Shown here: piece by piece, positions 27,262 through 40,688 of the stretch
How positions within the stretch are numbered: the stretch's first letter is position 1
How the letters are laid out: every line of letters begins with the position of its first letter
Assembly: GCF_030867145.1 (NCBI RefSeq)
Contig: NC_134421.1
Coordinates: 28,713,979 to 28,777,978, forward strand
Direction of reading: 5' to 3'
DNA: 64,000 nucleotides
DNA from: Opisthocomus hoazin
Lineage: Eukaryota > Chordata > Aves > Opisthocomiformes > Opisthocomidae
Program-made: the position numbers and the translations under genes
Notes under the pieces: model-generated
Databases searched by the model: none
What the model was told of the DNA's origin: nothing
What the model saw: the letters and a program-made list of their open reading frames with translations, nothing else

Positions 27262-30200
27262 CTCCGCTTTTGGGAGCTCACAGCATCATACACACCTGGG
27301 AAGAGGCCCGAAGGACTCCCAGCTGCTGATTTTGGACACAACTTTAATGAAACATAGGAGTCATAGGGCTGGAACAAGAGCCTCTGATGGGCACGCACAC
27401 GGGTGGGAAGGGAGTTTGGTGGTCTGCTCCTAGTAACAAGGTGATACTATCTTGTGTTTACCACAAGTCTACACGTAAGCCTTAACTTTGGGGAAGGGAC
27501 TTCAGATGCGCGCTTTGGGTACATCTTCATCATGGCCAGCAGAGACATTTCCTCTTCTGCTTTTCAAAGCACTCAGGCAGCGAGTTTCAGAATTGCACTG
27601 TTAGCTCACTTTGAAGATGGTCCAAAACAGCTATCGTAGAAATAAGTATTTTTCAAAATAGAAATAAATACTTTTCAAAATGGAAAAATTTTGAAATGGA
27701 AAAATACTCTTTGTCTTTCTATTTTTTCAAAGTATTACAAAGTGGACAGGAAAATAAACCAAACCTTGTATTTTCTCATGCTATTAAAAAAAAAAAAACA
27801 AACCATTCACAAAATCTTGCATATATGGTTACTTTAAACATGGAAAAGAGGGGAACAGAACTGGTTTTCAGCAGCTTCAAATGCTTCCATTTACAAAAAA
27901 ATGAAGTTCTTACTGGAGCAGTGGTGCATTTGCTAATGAGGTCTTTGCACTGAGCTACACACAGGTGTAATTGAAGTCACAGTCATTGTTTGCTCACTGT
28001 TAATTAAGGAGTTAGCGATTTATTAATTTAATAAATTCTGTGGAATCAAACCATCAAAGGCAGTGGGCTGAATTCAAACTTGATTTAATCCACATTTTCG
28101 CTCCATATAATGTATAACAGGCGCACTAGCTTTAGTTTTACATTCCAGCCAGACCTTTGCTGGGTTCCTGGGTCCCGGGTAGGTAGCTGAGTCCCACTGC
28201 AAGCAGTGAGATTTGGCACTTTACAAAAAAAAAATCAGAACTAAAGATTTAGGGCTTCTTTGCAGATTTAATTTTTTCTTAGCCTATATGCTATATGCAT
28301 TTTTAAAACAGAAAATATTATCAGTTCAAAAGCATATATTTACAGAAGAAGATCAGAGAAATAAAGAGAAAACCCACACATTTATTCCTCTGCTGCTACT
28401 CCAGCTTTGAAGGCCTCTCAGAGAGTATCAACTTCAAATGCACTTGATTTAATGCAGACACTGAACTACCTTTCTGCTCTCTCACTGAGCTTGCTGACCC
28501 TCGTATATCACGCCCACTATCACCTTCTTCAAGCACAGCTGACCAATGCCTTTGGCATCACGGCCACCAACGCCTTCCAGCAGATTGCCAGGCAGTCTGT
28601 GAGTGTTACTGATGCTCAGAATCAAACCAGACTCCAGGACTGGATGGTGCCTGTCAGCTGGGGTGGGGAGCAGAGAGCAGAAGACCTCTGAGCAAGTAGC
28701 TGGACTCTGCAGGACAGTGGGCTCGGCATGAGGTGTGCAAGCACCCAGGATGCGTAACCTCCTGCTGGAAGGCAAGCAGGGCACCCGCAGAATGAAGAGA
28801 AAATGTATCACGCTGTGTTTGGGAATGGGAGCAAGCCCCCAGCCCAGCCCTGGTCTGGTGGATGTATGTATCTCTCGGACAGAGTGGAGGAAACACCATG
28901 AGATGTAGCACAGGCAAAGAAGGCCACTACTGACACCTAAGCTAATACTGAACAGAAAACTCAAATAAAGCACAAAAAAAGCGCCTCTACAGTTTCTTTT
29001 TTACTCATTCCACTGATCCGGCTGGCTGCAGGAGGAGCTGGGCCCTGATGCCCCGGGGCGGCACGTGGATAGATGCACCGCTCACCCCCTCCACGTTTGG
29101 GGGTGAACTCCTCCATCCCTCACACAGGGTCAGATGAGCCGGCGGGATCCCAGCCCAGGCTCCAGCTGGCCAAGCTCATTAGGTCTTCAGTTGCCAGGCA
29201 GGCAGTCGCAGCCAGCTGTAGGGCTGACACCTCGGGCAGAGCCTGCCAAAGGTCAGCAGTCGTGGGCTGGCCAGCTGCGGGTCCTCCTGTGGGACCCCAA
29301 GGTCCAGCTGAGAGGAGTAAGGAGAAGTGATGAGCGAGTCAAGGGCTCTGCGGAGGAGAAGGAAGGGAGGGAGCAGGTCTGGGGTGGGGAAAAGTCAGCT
29401 GCCTGCTGTGGTTAGGTCTGGCTGCTCCTGACACGCAGGCTGAGCTGGGAAGGCAAAGATGCTGAATTTCCCCCAAAATGCAGCCATGAATTTGGGGTGT
29501 TCCTAGGCATATTTTGACAAACAGTATGAGTTAAGACCCCTTCATCCCCCAAGAACTAATTAATAAAAGTTTATCACTTTTAAGCCTTACCACCAGAGAA
29601 GAAAGAGGTTGATCTTTCCCTAAGGGGAAAATGAGCTTTTTTCCCCACAAGCAACTTCAGAAATACAAACACAGAGCAAGAAGGATTTTTGTCCTTACGT
29701 TGTATTTAAGAGATATTTGCTAGGTTCCTGTGTTAGTTTGTAATGTACAGTGGGCTTTTCGATCTGAGATTAAATATGTATTTCACTGAAGATCTCTGCT
29801 TGTTTTCTTAACAAAAGATACGAGAAGGTCTTCACACACACAAATAAAAAAGCACAACTGTCTCCTTCAGTCAGAATATAAGCCCAGAAAGCATGCTTTT
29901 CAGAGGTAAAATAAAAAATTGATTTTGTTTTTAATATTTGCACAGAATTATGCCATCCGTGGCAGTGGGTGACAGCCAGAAAACTTGCAGCTTCTGTGTC
30001 GCATTATTCTGATGCTACGAGGCCTCCCTCCACCTGCCTGCGAGACCACTGCCTGCCATCAGGGAGCCTGCAGCACTCAGCCAGCCAGCAGAGCTGAGAG
30101 AGGTGGAGCTCAGGTTTTCTAGACCATCATCTCCTCACGTCTTTGTGGGCACAGCCTTCCCTAAATTAATGTGAGTCGCACAGAATACAAATATTTCTTT

Positions 30201-32460
30201 TCGGTTCCACATTATTATTACTATTATTATTATTGTTATTATTATTATTGAATATGCAAAATCTGACCACAACAGCGTATCTCCCAAGACAGCAGTCTTT
30301 TACATCATCTTCTTCCCGATCCACGGGCTGAAGGTGGTTTCACGGTGCTAACTTCCACTCCTTCCGAGGATCGCAGTACATTTTGGCTCACGGGAGCGTT
30401 GTTTATGATGTCCTGTAATTAAGAGCTTGTTTCCTACAGGCATAGAACAAAACCCTCAGACTGTAATCTAGTCTAGTAGGACTGAGGAGGCTGTGGCCAA
30501 ACATCCCACAGACGGGATACTTCTCCTCACTCTCTGAAACGTTGCTTCTCAGAAGTCTTGACCTTTTTGCAACTCTTAAAATGTCTGCCAGCCAGAGAGA
30601 GGTGTACATTACCGACATGTGATTTGCTAGTGTTACTCTGGGTACATCACAGGCGATCGCTTGCCAAGGTCAGCACAGTGCAGAATGAAACGCTGAAAGT
30701 TCTCCAGCTTAGCTCATTTTAAACCATCATTTAAAATGATCTGCGCTGTACCAGATCCTGGCCATAAGCAGCATCCTTGGGACTTCAGTCCAAAATCCCT
30801 GAGTATTTTGGTTGAGAGGAGCAAGCACCGCAGCAACGTGTGAGAAATCATGAATAAATCCAGTGATGTTCCCGGTCTTGCATAAGGATTTCTATGAACA
30901 GAAGGCTCAGGAAGTGATCGCCGTAAGCAAGAAAACTTGTGTTTGAGTTAAGGCACCTGCATACTCCTAAAGCACCTGTAATGACAAGAGTGTGCAAGTA
31001 CCTTGTTTGTACCCCTGCATGACCTCAATCCAGGGTTTTCAAACCACGTTTTTTCGCTCGGCGATTGCTTGGGACCTATCTGTACCACAGAAAGCCCATT
31101 CTGGAAAAGGCTCCTCCTGAACTACTCCGCAGGAAAGAACCCACCTCAAGGTTACACAGCAAGGGCAGAAAGCGATGCTGAGGGAAGCAGCACGGGACGG
31201 GGCAGGCTGGCCTTGCCTCACGTCAGAAGCCCAGCCGCCGGCTGCCCAGCTCAGGCAAGTAGGTGCCACCTCGCCTCCTCCGCAGCCCTTTGTGGGAGAC
31301 ACGGTCCCCGGGTGTGCTGCGAGGACGGGGCCAGCCCGAAGCTAGGCTTCCTTCGCCCTCTGTTCAGAGATGCTGCCAGGGAGCAGTCAGGTGGTAGCTT
31401 TTTGGTGACATGACCAAACGGGGCTGGGTTCAAGTGAAAGATTTATCAGCAGTGAAAGACCACTTCCAGGCCCCTTGGCCACCCAGTGCTAACAACATAA
31501 ACCACAAATGGCAAATACATCCTTACCCCACGCCCGTGAGTTGCGTATCCCTTCCCCCTCTGGGTCTTTATCACATATAGCATTTCTGGATGCACTGGAG
31601 GAGCCCATCCCTCCGTCCCATCTCCGTCTTTTTCAGGGGAGCCAGAAAAGTTTTGGATTACTGCTAGGGCAGTGCAAAGGGCCGGAAATTTTTCATGGTA
31701 GACAGACTCAGATTTAGTGCCTGGAAGCAAATACTCGTTAAGCCTGAAACTTATGCAGACCTGACCTGGCTATTTCTAGACCCACGTAAATAGTCTCATG
31801 AATTTTCATCCCAGCTTGTGGGACTAAAGTCATTAGGAGCAAACAGATCTCTACTGCTTTCCGAGTATTGTGAAATGCACCTTGTGGGTTGTGCAAGAGA
31901 TACGTGCGGTTTGTTCTTACTCACTTCACTAAATTTGTCTCTGCCGGCACCGAGAGCAAAATTCCCCGATGGGGTATCAGGGCTGGATCACGCAGTTGTT
32001 TTACGGAGGAGAGTCAGCACGCAGTTCTAGGGCCAACTCCTCGAATATGTGTGCAGCCTTCACGCCCAGGGTAGCAAACAGGGTGGGGGGGAGGAAGACA
32101 ACTATCAAACATTTTTACTCTTGAAGAAAACAAAGGAAGCTCTGCCTATAGCAAGAGGGGAACGGCAGGAGAATTTTGCTTCTCCAGGAGCCGTCTCTGA
32201 GCAATACCCACTGGTGAGGGGTGAAACAAGCTCCCAGGCCCCAGCCCGGCAAGGCGCTCCGTCTCCCGGCCCGGGACCGCCGGGACGAGCAGGTCCACAG
32301 GCGGGTCCACAGGCGGGTCCCCACGCAGGCAGGGCCCGGGGGTGACTGACTGAGCCTGGGCTGAGGCTGAGCCCCCCGCAGCCGGGTCTCGCTGCTCTCC
32401 GGGGTACCAGGGGAGGGCACCCCGCCACGGAAGAACCAGCAGGCCCGGCGGCTCTCTCAC
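27262..32460. other. Intergenic DNA downstream of MYF5
   Basis: AT-rich at the left, becoming GC-richer from about 29 kb and strongly GC-rich from about 32.2 kb. It contains an (ATT)n microsatellite at 30210-30250 and a short tandem of a 12-13 base unit (AGGCGGGTCCAC) at about 32290-32322. No gene is recognised. The long frames over 32.1-32.4 kb are GC-driven. Confidence 0.5.
30210..30250. repeat. (ATT)n microsatellite
   Basis: About 13 copies of ATT with two single-base interruptions (ACT, GTT). It is a length-variable marker candidate between LIN7A and MYF5. Confidence 0.9.
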
Positions 32461-32467
32461 AACACGT

Positions 32468-32473
32468 TTTATT
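32468..32473 (-). terminator. MYF5: MYF5 poly(A) signal (AATAAA)
   Basis: AATAAA on the minus strand, about 200 bases past the MYF5 stop codon, is the first such signal downstream of it. The predicted 3' UTR is therefore short. Cleavage would fall about 10-30 bases further on, near 32440-32460. Confidence 0.7.
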
Positions 32474-32673
32474 CGCGGCGGGGGTTGCGGGGCGGCGCGC
32501 CCGACCCCAGCCCCGGGGGGGCCCGGGCCGGGGCCTGTCTGCCGCGGGGGGCCCGGCGGGGTGCTCTGCCCGGCCCCGGGGGCCAGCGGGGGCCCAGCGA
32601 GGCCGGGGCCGCCGCTCTCCCCCCGGAGCTTGCGCGGCAGGCGGCGAGGCGGGACGGGGCGGCCCCCGGCCCC

Positions 32674-33954
32674 TCATAGCGCCTGGTAGGTCCGGCGGGG
32701 CGGCGGCGTCCCTGGCGTGCCCGGCCCCGAGTCGATGCTGGCGCTGGGCGAGAGGGAGCCGGCGTGGCGGAGGCGCAGCGCCGGCTCCTCGGCAGGGGAG
32801 AGGCGGTCCACGATGCTGGAGAGGCAGTCCAGGCTGGACAGGGCGCTGCTCTGCTCGGCGCCGTACCCTGCGGCAGGGGATGGGGGGGTAGAGCGTTACA
32901 GCGGGGTCCCACGCTGCCCTCCCCAGGTGCCGCGGGCAGCGGGGCGGCCCCCCCCGGATCCCTCCCCCCCGCGGGCCGGGCTTACCGTGGGCCATCTCGG
33001 AGCAGTACACGGCGTCGAAGCTGCCGCCTCTCGCCGACCAGACGGGGCTGCCGCAGTCGGCCTGCAAGACAGCGAAGGGGCGAGTGCCGGCCCGGCCGCC
33101 CCTCCCCGGGGCCGGTGGGACGCTCCCCCGGGCGAGAGCGCCTCGAAGCCCGGCGGGGATGGACCCCCGGCCCCCCCTCCCGCCGGGCAGCGCCTTCCCC
33201 GCCGCTCTAAGATGGGGGGGTGCGAGCCCTCGGGTGCCCGCTGGCAGCGTTCCCGGCCCCCCCGCGCCCCCGCAGCGCCCGTGTGCGTGCTCGGCGCTAC
33301 ACCCGAGAAGGGGCCTGTCTCACCGCCAGCCGGCCGCCCCTCCCCGATGCCCGGCGGCGTTCGGCCCGCTGCCGCGACGCTGGGCCGGGGGGGGGGACCT
33401 GCCCGCGGGCCCGCCTGGGGGCCTCCCCAGCCCCACGGCCCCGGCCCCTCTCTTACCATCCCATCGGAGCAGCTGGAGGTGGGGCTGGTCGGCTCGGAGC
33501 AGCTCTGTCCCGGCAGGTGATAGTAGTTTTCTACCTGTTCCCTCAAGAGCTCCTGGAGGCTCTCGATGTATCTGATGGCGTTCCTCAGGATCTCTACTTT
33601 GGGGAGTCTTTGGTTGGGGTTGGCGGTGGTGCATCTCTTCAGGGTCTCGAAAGCCTGGTTCACTTTCTTCAGCCTCCTCCTCTCCCTCATGGTGGCCGCC
33701 TTCCGCCGGTCCATCGTGGTGGACTTTCTCTTGCAGGCTTTGCAAGCCCACATGAGGCAGTGGCCGGCCTGGTGGTGGCCGGTGGGAGCTCGGACGTGCT
33801 CCTCTTCCTCGGAGCAGGCGGGCTCGGGGGCGCCGAAGGGAGCCAGCTTCCGGGGCTCAAAATCCTCGGGGAACTCGCCCTCCGGGGAGGAGAGGCAGGA
33901 GCTGTCATAGAAGAGCTCGGACGGGGAGAACTGGCAGCTGTCCATCACCTCCAT
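32674..33954 (-). CDS. MYF5: MYF5, myogenic factor 5 (bHLH transcription factor)
   Basis: A complete three-exon gene with coding exons 33457-33954, 32986-33061 and 32674-32867. It gives 255 aa, against about 255-258 in other amniotes. MYF5 binds E-boxes (CANNTG) as a dimer with E-proteins and commits somite cells to skeletal muscle. Residues 1-50 are the acidic N-terminus ([20 protein letters not shown]). Residues about 53-77 are the His/Cys-rich region with the [12 protein letters not shown] motif, whose Trp contacts PBX partners. The basic region and helix-loop-helix span about 82-135 and include the myogenic Ala-Thr pair in [15 protein letters not shown]. Exon 3 carries the helix III motif [16 protein letters not shown], and the protein ends RRTYQAL. 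Donors are GTAAGAG and GTAAGCC, and both acceptors end CAG. The introns are 395 and 118 bp. The start has a good context (GGGATGG), and a TATATAAA lies about 120 bp upstream. All bHLH residues look intact. Confidence 0.98.
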
Positions 33955-34074
33955 CCCTGCGGCGGAGGCGTCGGGGCGGGGCGGCAGCCACCGGCTCTCG
34001 GCAGCGCGCTTGGGGCAATTTCCTCAGTAATTAGCGACCCGAGACGGAGTGTCCTTTGCCTGATGCGGGGGGCC

Positions 34075-34082
34075 TTTATATA
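34075..34082 (-). promoter_or_regulatory. MYF5: MYF5 TATA box
   Basis: TATATAAA on the minus strand, in the context GGCGTATATAAAGGCC, lies 121 bases before the ATG. It predicts transcription start near 34045-34052 and a 5' UTR of roughly 95 bases. A GCTAATAAAG stretch lies about 40 bases further upstream. No canonical E-box is evident at the TATA box itself. Confidence 0.85.
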
Positions 34083-34445
34083 CGCCTGTGAGGGAGGGCT
34101 GGTCCGCGGCGGCCGCTCTTTATTAGCATACCCACCACATCCCCCGCCGGGGGCTGTCTGGGCAAGCCCCCTCCCGTCCCCAGGAGATTATTTGCTCCGC
34201 ACCGCTCCTCTGGGCCTTTCGCTGGCAGACGGCCTCGCCGGAGCCGGCCGCGGCATCTCCCGACCCGAAACCAAGTCTGGGAATCTGCACTTTGGGGACG
34301 GAAGGAGAAAGAGGGGCAGCGGCCGTGCAGAAGCCACTGACACATGTCCCTGTGTTCCCATCGCCCATCACAGGCTGCAGTGGGAGAGGGCTTTATTCCA
34401 GCACCTACAGTGACTACTCACGTGTCTTTATTCCCCACAGCCAGG

Positions 34446-34465
34446 CCTAACCTAACCTAACCTAA
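34446..34465 (+). repeat. (CCTAA)4 short tandem repeat
   Basis: Four exact copies of the 5-mer CCTAA lie about 365 bases upstream of the MYF5 TATA box. It differs from the 6-base vertebrate telomere unit CCCTAA, so it is a simple microsatellite. Confidence 0.85.
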
Positions 34466-37400
34466 ACAATTTACCCCTCTTTTCAGACCTAAAATTTGTG
34501 CGTTTATCTCGGGGAGCGCTTTGTCCTGTAATTAAAGCCGTGCCACCAACCGTTTGAATTTACAAACCGGGCAACAGCTACGTGTGGTCAGGAGAGACGA
34601 GGAGGGGGGAACCCCAGGTTTTGGTGCTGTCGGATTGGGTCGCGGGGAAAGGTACCTGCAAAAGAAAAGTGTATGTGCTCGCTCCGAGACAAATCCCCGT
34701 CCCACTCTTTCCCCTACTCGTGCGACCCGGCGCTGCTGAAGACACAACAGTCGAGCAGTGCCTTGGGCTCGCTAATTTTCTGCTTGCAGGCAAGCTTGTA
34801 CCGTTACAGATGCGTCCCAGCTGCCGGTGCAACAGGCCCCTCCTGGAAGTGTAAAATTTCTAACCCCGCAATCCCTAAGTAACTTTACACAAGCCGGGGA
34901 CAAAAGCTCCGCCGGGCTGCAGCCGCAGCAGTAGCTGAGCGGAGCAGCGCAAGGGTCATTAGAGCGGTAATGAAGCCATTTAACAGGCGGTCGCTAACGC
35001 GCGGGAATCCTTTGGTTTCATCCAGGTGGCTTTTGCAGTCGGGGAAAACAGCATGAGCAGGCAAAAGGAAACCTTCCCTGCCCGGGAGCAGAGTTCTGCG
35101 GCCTAGGTTAACTCAGCAGGGAGAGCGAGGGAGCGGTCTGTGCGCCCGGGGAAAGGCGTCCTCGGTCCCCTCTCCTCGGGAGGAGGTAACGGGGAGGGCC
35201 CTGCGGTCCGCCGGCCCCAGGAGGGTCCAGGCGGGGAGGGAGCGGCCCCGTGAGAGGTCCTGGCAGATGCGCGCACCGCTGGACGGGCGCCCGCGGGCTG
35301 CGGCTGGGGGTCCCCGTCCGCCCCCGGCCCCTGCCGTGCGCACAGCCCGCTGCCCACCAGCAGAAGCGGGGCTACCGAAAGGCGGGGGAAGGCTGCGTCT
35401 CGCCCTGCTTCGGTGTATTTGGGGCCATAAAGGGGGGGCCCCCTTTGAAATGAATACTGCAGGGGAAGGCAGAGAGCGGGTAAAGGAGTAAAGCTAGGCA
35501 AGGGGGAGCTCAGGGTTTCAGGCTGCGGCCGCTCCGAGGTGCAGGCTGGCGTGGGGCCGGGCCGCACCCGAAGCAGGGCCGTTCCCCACCGTTTTCCCAA
35601 GCGACCGGCCGTCGGGAGCCCGGCTGCTCGGCGGGAACTTGAACCCCTCACCGGGCACAACGCACAGGCGCAGGCAGGCAGACCCGTCCGCAGCTGGATT
35701 TACCGCGTCCGCTCTGGCTAAAATAGACCGGCTTACAGATTTGCGCTTTGTGCACAGATAAACTCGATCTCTAGAAGCGCCGGTGGCAGCTCCGATCGCC
35801 TCTCGGCGGTTTCTCTCCAGGCGGGTGTCCCGGCGCCGAGTGGCAGCCCCGGGCCCCCGCTCCCCGGCGCGCAGGGGTGCAGCTCCCAGCTCTCACTCCT
35901 CGTCCAGGCGTGAAGAAACCTCCCTTTCCCCAGAAGCCTTTCAGGAACTTGGAAAATTTGTTTCCTTTTTCCTTGAGTGTTTCGGGGGAACGAGAAGGAA
36001 GGATGGAAGACCCTGTCACTCGGGAAGAAGAAAAAAAAAAAATCTGTAATTAGTATCCCTTAAGAGCCCCCGGCTCCTCTGGTAAAGTGATCTCAAAACA
36101 AATTTGTGAAAGTCCAGTAGGCGAGTGGAACTAAAGAAAAGAGAGAAAAAAAACCCCAAAGTAGGAGGCTGGCTAGTAGGGGGGCGGGGGGGGACAGTGC
36201 TGCATTTCATGAGCCGGGAGGCTCAGGTCCGCAGAGCGGCCCCAGCGTGCGCGCCGGGCGCTGCCTGCTCCTGGGAAAGGGCAGGGAGAACGGGATGAAG
36301 CCGTGGGGACGGCTCCGAGGGGAGCTCCCGGTCCCTGCCCCCCGCTCCGCAGCAGCGGCCGTGCCGCGGGGACCCGATCTCGCGTGGGGACCACCTCCAG
36401 AGCCTCCAATCTGCTCCCAAGCCCCGTCCCTTTCTATCGAAGCGTCGAGAGTCAGAAAACAGAAGTCACCAGGTCGGGGGTGGGAGGTGGGTCCGGGGTC
36501 CCCGCAGCCGCGGAGCACCCCCAGCCCCTCTGCAAAGCACTGCGCGGTCCCCCCCCCCCTTGGGGTGAACTCCCGGAGCAGCAACCGGCGCACAGCAGCG
36601 ATGTTTCGGGGTGCGTTTGGTTTAACGGTGCGTGCGGGAATGGCGACGGCCGACCGAAGGGAAGCCGCCGTGACCCCCGCCTCTCCCCTCGGGCGGTCGG
36701 GAGTGCCGGTACCGGGGGCTCCTCCGCCCCGCGCCCCGCCAGCAAAACCCGTTCCCAGTCGGTGGCAGCCGTGTGAGAAACGTTTGGTTCCCCCCAGCGC
36801 TGGGAACGCTGCGCACCTAAGTAAACACATTAGTACCTGCCAGAGGGATTGGTGTGGAAGACAGCTGAGGAAGGCATTGGCCTCTGCTGGCACCCCGGGA
36901 CTCCCAGGAGAGATCAAAGGGACGCGGAGGGGGGGGGTGCGGGGGTGGTGGGGGGGGTAGCAGCCTTGAGACTGGGAAAAGTCGCTGGTTCTTGCTAGCT
37001 GGGGGACGTCCCGGCGAGCACACGGTTCAGTTATTCCACCCTCTCCCTCCCCCCGCTCCCATTCCCCGCCACGGAAAGGTGGGAGCCGTGGAAAAATCGT
37101 GCGGGTTCCCCCGAGCCGCCGCGATCCAAGCGGGAGTTTCCCCCGCGGAAAGCAGCTGCTGGGTCGACGCCTTCCCGCCTTGCCCCCAGCCTCAGAAAAT
37201 ACAGCCGGCTGCCCGCCTCCCTCTCCGGGCTGCGGGCGGTTTTGCGGAGGAAAATACCAGATGCACAATAAAAAACAATTTAACACTCGGCGTCACTCCG
37301 GGGGAGAGCGGTGACAACGCAGCGGCACCGCAGGGCCCCGTCTCCTGTCCCCTCGTCCCCCCCCCACCGCTCCCGGGCCCGCAGGCAGCCGAGCCGGGCC

Positions 37401-37536
37401 CCCCGCACCGCTGCCCCCCCGCAGCCCGGCCCGCCCCGGGGCGGGGGGGGGGAGCAGGCGGCTCCCGGGCGGAGCGGAGCAGGTGGGGGGGGGGGGCGTT
37501 CAGCGCTCCATCCCGCTTGCCGGCGTTAAATAAACT

Positions 37537-37554
37537 GGGGGGGGGGGGGGGGGG
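37537..37554 (+). repeat. G18 homopolymer
   Basis: Eighteen consecutive Gs in the MYF6-MYF5 intergenic region, close to further G-rich runs at about 37440-37497. The exact length is prone to sequencing error. Confidence 0.85.
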
Positions 37555-38531
37555 CACTTGCACTCCTGTAAAAACTTCGGTGGCTTTGTGCGTGGCCCCA
37601 GCGGAAAAAGACTCCATTAAATCACAAGCTTCTCGTCCTTACCCAGTTATTACCCTTTGATTTCGCGATTCCAGGGCCCTGTTTGCTTTGGTTGGGGGAC
37701 TTAGGTAAAGATTATCAAATCTTAATATCAAACACAAACATTTTAATTGCGAACACACTGAGGACCTTCACGGGGAAGCCCGGCACGTCAGCCGCAGCCG
37801 CGGGGGTCACGGAGAGTCTCTTCCGGAGGTATTTTCTTTATTTAATGAAAAAAACCACCCGGCCTTTAGGCAAACTTAAGTCGCTCGGGTTCCCCCGGGG
37901 CCGGCGGAGACCCCGCGGCGGGGCTCGGTGCTGGGCTGGGGGGACCGGAGCCCGCCCCTCGGACCCGACGGGGCGGGGAACCGGCTGCCGAGGCGGGGGA
38001 CGGCTGCTAACCCCGCCGGCACAGGCCGGGGGGGATGGAGTCCGTCTGACACCTTCGCTCTTTTCCCCAAACGCGGGGGCTGCGTGCGTTCCCCTCAGCG
38101 CCGCTTTCGGAAGGGCCCGAGGGTTCCCCGAGGCCAAGGGGTTTATTTGGAACGGGAAAAGGGGGGAAGGGGGGGAAATCGTTGTATCACACCGTGCCGC
38201 CGCAGTTACTCCTTACAACGGAGCATCTCAGCCGGGAGCGACTGGAGCGAGGACTGAACTGGTTTAAAAACCAGTCTGCCCACGGGGAGCAAAGCGGAGG
38301 GCAGGGCGACGGGAGCCGGCTTCGGGGCCGTCTTCTTGCAGAGCTTCCCTCCCCTTCGGGCGGGCGGGAAGGGGCAGACCTTCCCCAAGCGCGGCTGCGA
38401 CCTTTCCGAAAAAAAGAAAAACCACAAAACCTTAGAAGAAATCAAGGGCTAAAGCTGGCGAGGGGATGGCCGGCGGGCAGAGCAGCAGCGGGGTCCCTTT
38501 GCTTTTGCCAGCGCTGCGGCGAGCCCGGGGA

Positions 38532-38547
38532 GGGGGGGGGGGGGGGG
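38532..38547 (+). repeat. G16 homopolymer
   Basis: Sixteen consecutive Gs followed by further G clusters, about 370 bases beyond the MYF6 poly(A) signal. The exact length is prone to sequencing error. Confidence 0.85.
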
Positions 38548-38914
38548 CAGGGGGGGCAGCCGCGCCGTTCCCCGGTGGTCGCTCCTTCCCTTCCCGGGGT
38601 ATAAACAACCCGTTACGCACCGTAACGCTCAGAGAGGCTGTGTCTTTTCACACCACTGAGTGAAAGGCTTCACATGTTGTTACACCCCCCCCGTCCCCCA
38701 ACCCCGCTTAACTCTCTCCTCCCCGCGGGACCCCATTCTCTTCCCCCTCAGGCCCCGGGCAGCCGAGGGGAGTTCCCTCTCCCGGGCAGCAGCCGGAGCT
38801 GCTCCCACCGCCCTGGCGCGGCCCGCCGGGGCGGCAGGACCGACGGCTTCGCCGCAGACCGGCCCGGGGCTCCCCGGGGGGGGCGGCGGGAGGGACCACT
38901 GTAACACAAAGAGC

Positions 38915-38920
38915 TTTATT
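38915..38920 (-). terminator. MYF6: MYF6 poly(A) signal (AATAAA)
   Basis: AATAAA on the minus strand, about 515 bases past the MYF6 stop codon, is followed by a GCTCTTTGTGTTAC stretch that suits a cleavage and GU-rich downstream element. It sits exactly at the change from AT-rich 3' UTR to GC-rich intergenic DNA, which supports it as the gene end. Confidence 0.8.
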
Positions 38921-38947
38921 TTACAATCCGAGAAACCCGTCTGTTCT

Positions 38948-38955
38948 TATATACA
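38948..38955 (-). promoter_or_regulatory. MYF6: Pumilio-type element (UGUAUAUA) in the MYF6 3' UTR
   Basis: The transcript-strand sequence TGTATATA matches the Pumilio response element consensus UGUANAUA. It lies about 30 bases before the poly(A) signal, a usual place for such sites. The surrounding 3' UTR (38920-39000) is AU-rich. The match is exact, but it is short and could occur by chance. Confidence 0.4.
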
Positions 38956-39433
38956 ATATCACATTTAAATATATATTTGTTATGTTTACAAAAGAGAGGA
39001 CAGTACTAAAATTATTTACAGGAACGAAACGAGGCGGAAACTCTTTAAATACGACTAACACGACACGCAACCGACAGCTTCACGCAGACAGGAATGAACT
39101 TTCCGGTGAGTCTCAGACAAAGCGGGTCACCGGCACGCAGGTAAGGATCTTAAATAATTAAAAGAAAAAAAAAAAAAGAAGAGGGGTGGTCTATGCAACA
39201 CAATTTAAAGAAAACTCATGGGGAACAAAAAAAAAAGGGAAAGAAGAAGGGGGAAAGTCTGTGCGGCTGGAGCCAGGGAGAGCCATTTTCTCTGGGGTAG
39301 GTGTACCCCGACTCGACCTTACCAAGGCCCCTGCCTGGGCTTTCCACCGTGTTAATTCGATTCGTTAATTAGTGCGGAGGGAGGGGGTTAGGGGGCTCCG
39401 TCTCCGTTAACCACACTACCAGAGCCACCGGGT

Positions 39434-40659
<1,226 letters not shown>

Positions 40660-40688
40660 TTAGCGCGGTGACATAAGTCCCCCCCTGC

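Larger units (their letters stand above)
34083..38890. promoter_or_regulatory. MYF6-MYF5 intergenic region, CpG-rich
   Basis: About 4.8 kb lies between the MYF6 3' end and the MYF5 promoter. It is GC-rich with many CpGs and long G runs (37537-37554 and 38532-38547), interrupted by short AT-richer patches at about 34930-35030 (two TAAT/ATTA cores), 36020-36160, 37250-37300 (ACAAT twice) and 37600-37880. In mouse the matching interval holds the Myf5 early epaxial and other somite/arch enhancers, so the patches are candidate enhancers by position. The long open frames here on both strands (up to 359 codons) are low-complexity products of GC-rich DNA and are not accepted as genes. A (CCTAA)4 repeat lies at 34446-34465. 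Confidence 0.55.

Noticed and set aside
32105-33067. 320-codon minus-strand frame
   Set aside because: It contains true MYF5 exon 2 but reads through the GTAAG donor into intron 2, then through exon 3 in the wrong frame. The spliced model explains the sequence better.
33220-34413. 397-codon open frame on the plus strand across MYF5 exon 1 and promoter
   Set aside because: It is the antisense of MYF5 coding and CpG-rich promoter sequence. GC-rich DNA has few stops, the peptide is low-complexity, and real MYF5 homology is on the other strand.
34446-34465. Telomere-like CCTAA repeats as an interstitial telomere
   Set aside because: The unit is five bases (CCTAA), not the vertebrate CCCTAA, and there are only four copies.
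36207-37286. 359-codon minus-strand frame between MYF6 and MYF5
   Set aside because: Proline/glycine/arginine-rich product of CpG-rich DNA, with equally long frames on the other strand (36992-37660). It shows no family resemblance.
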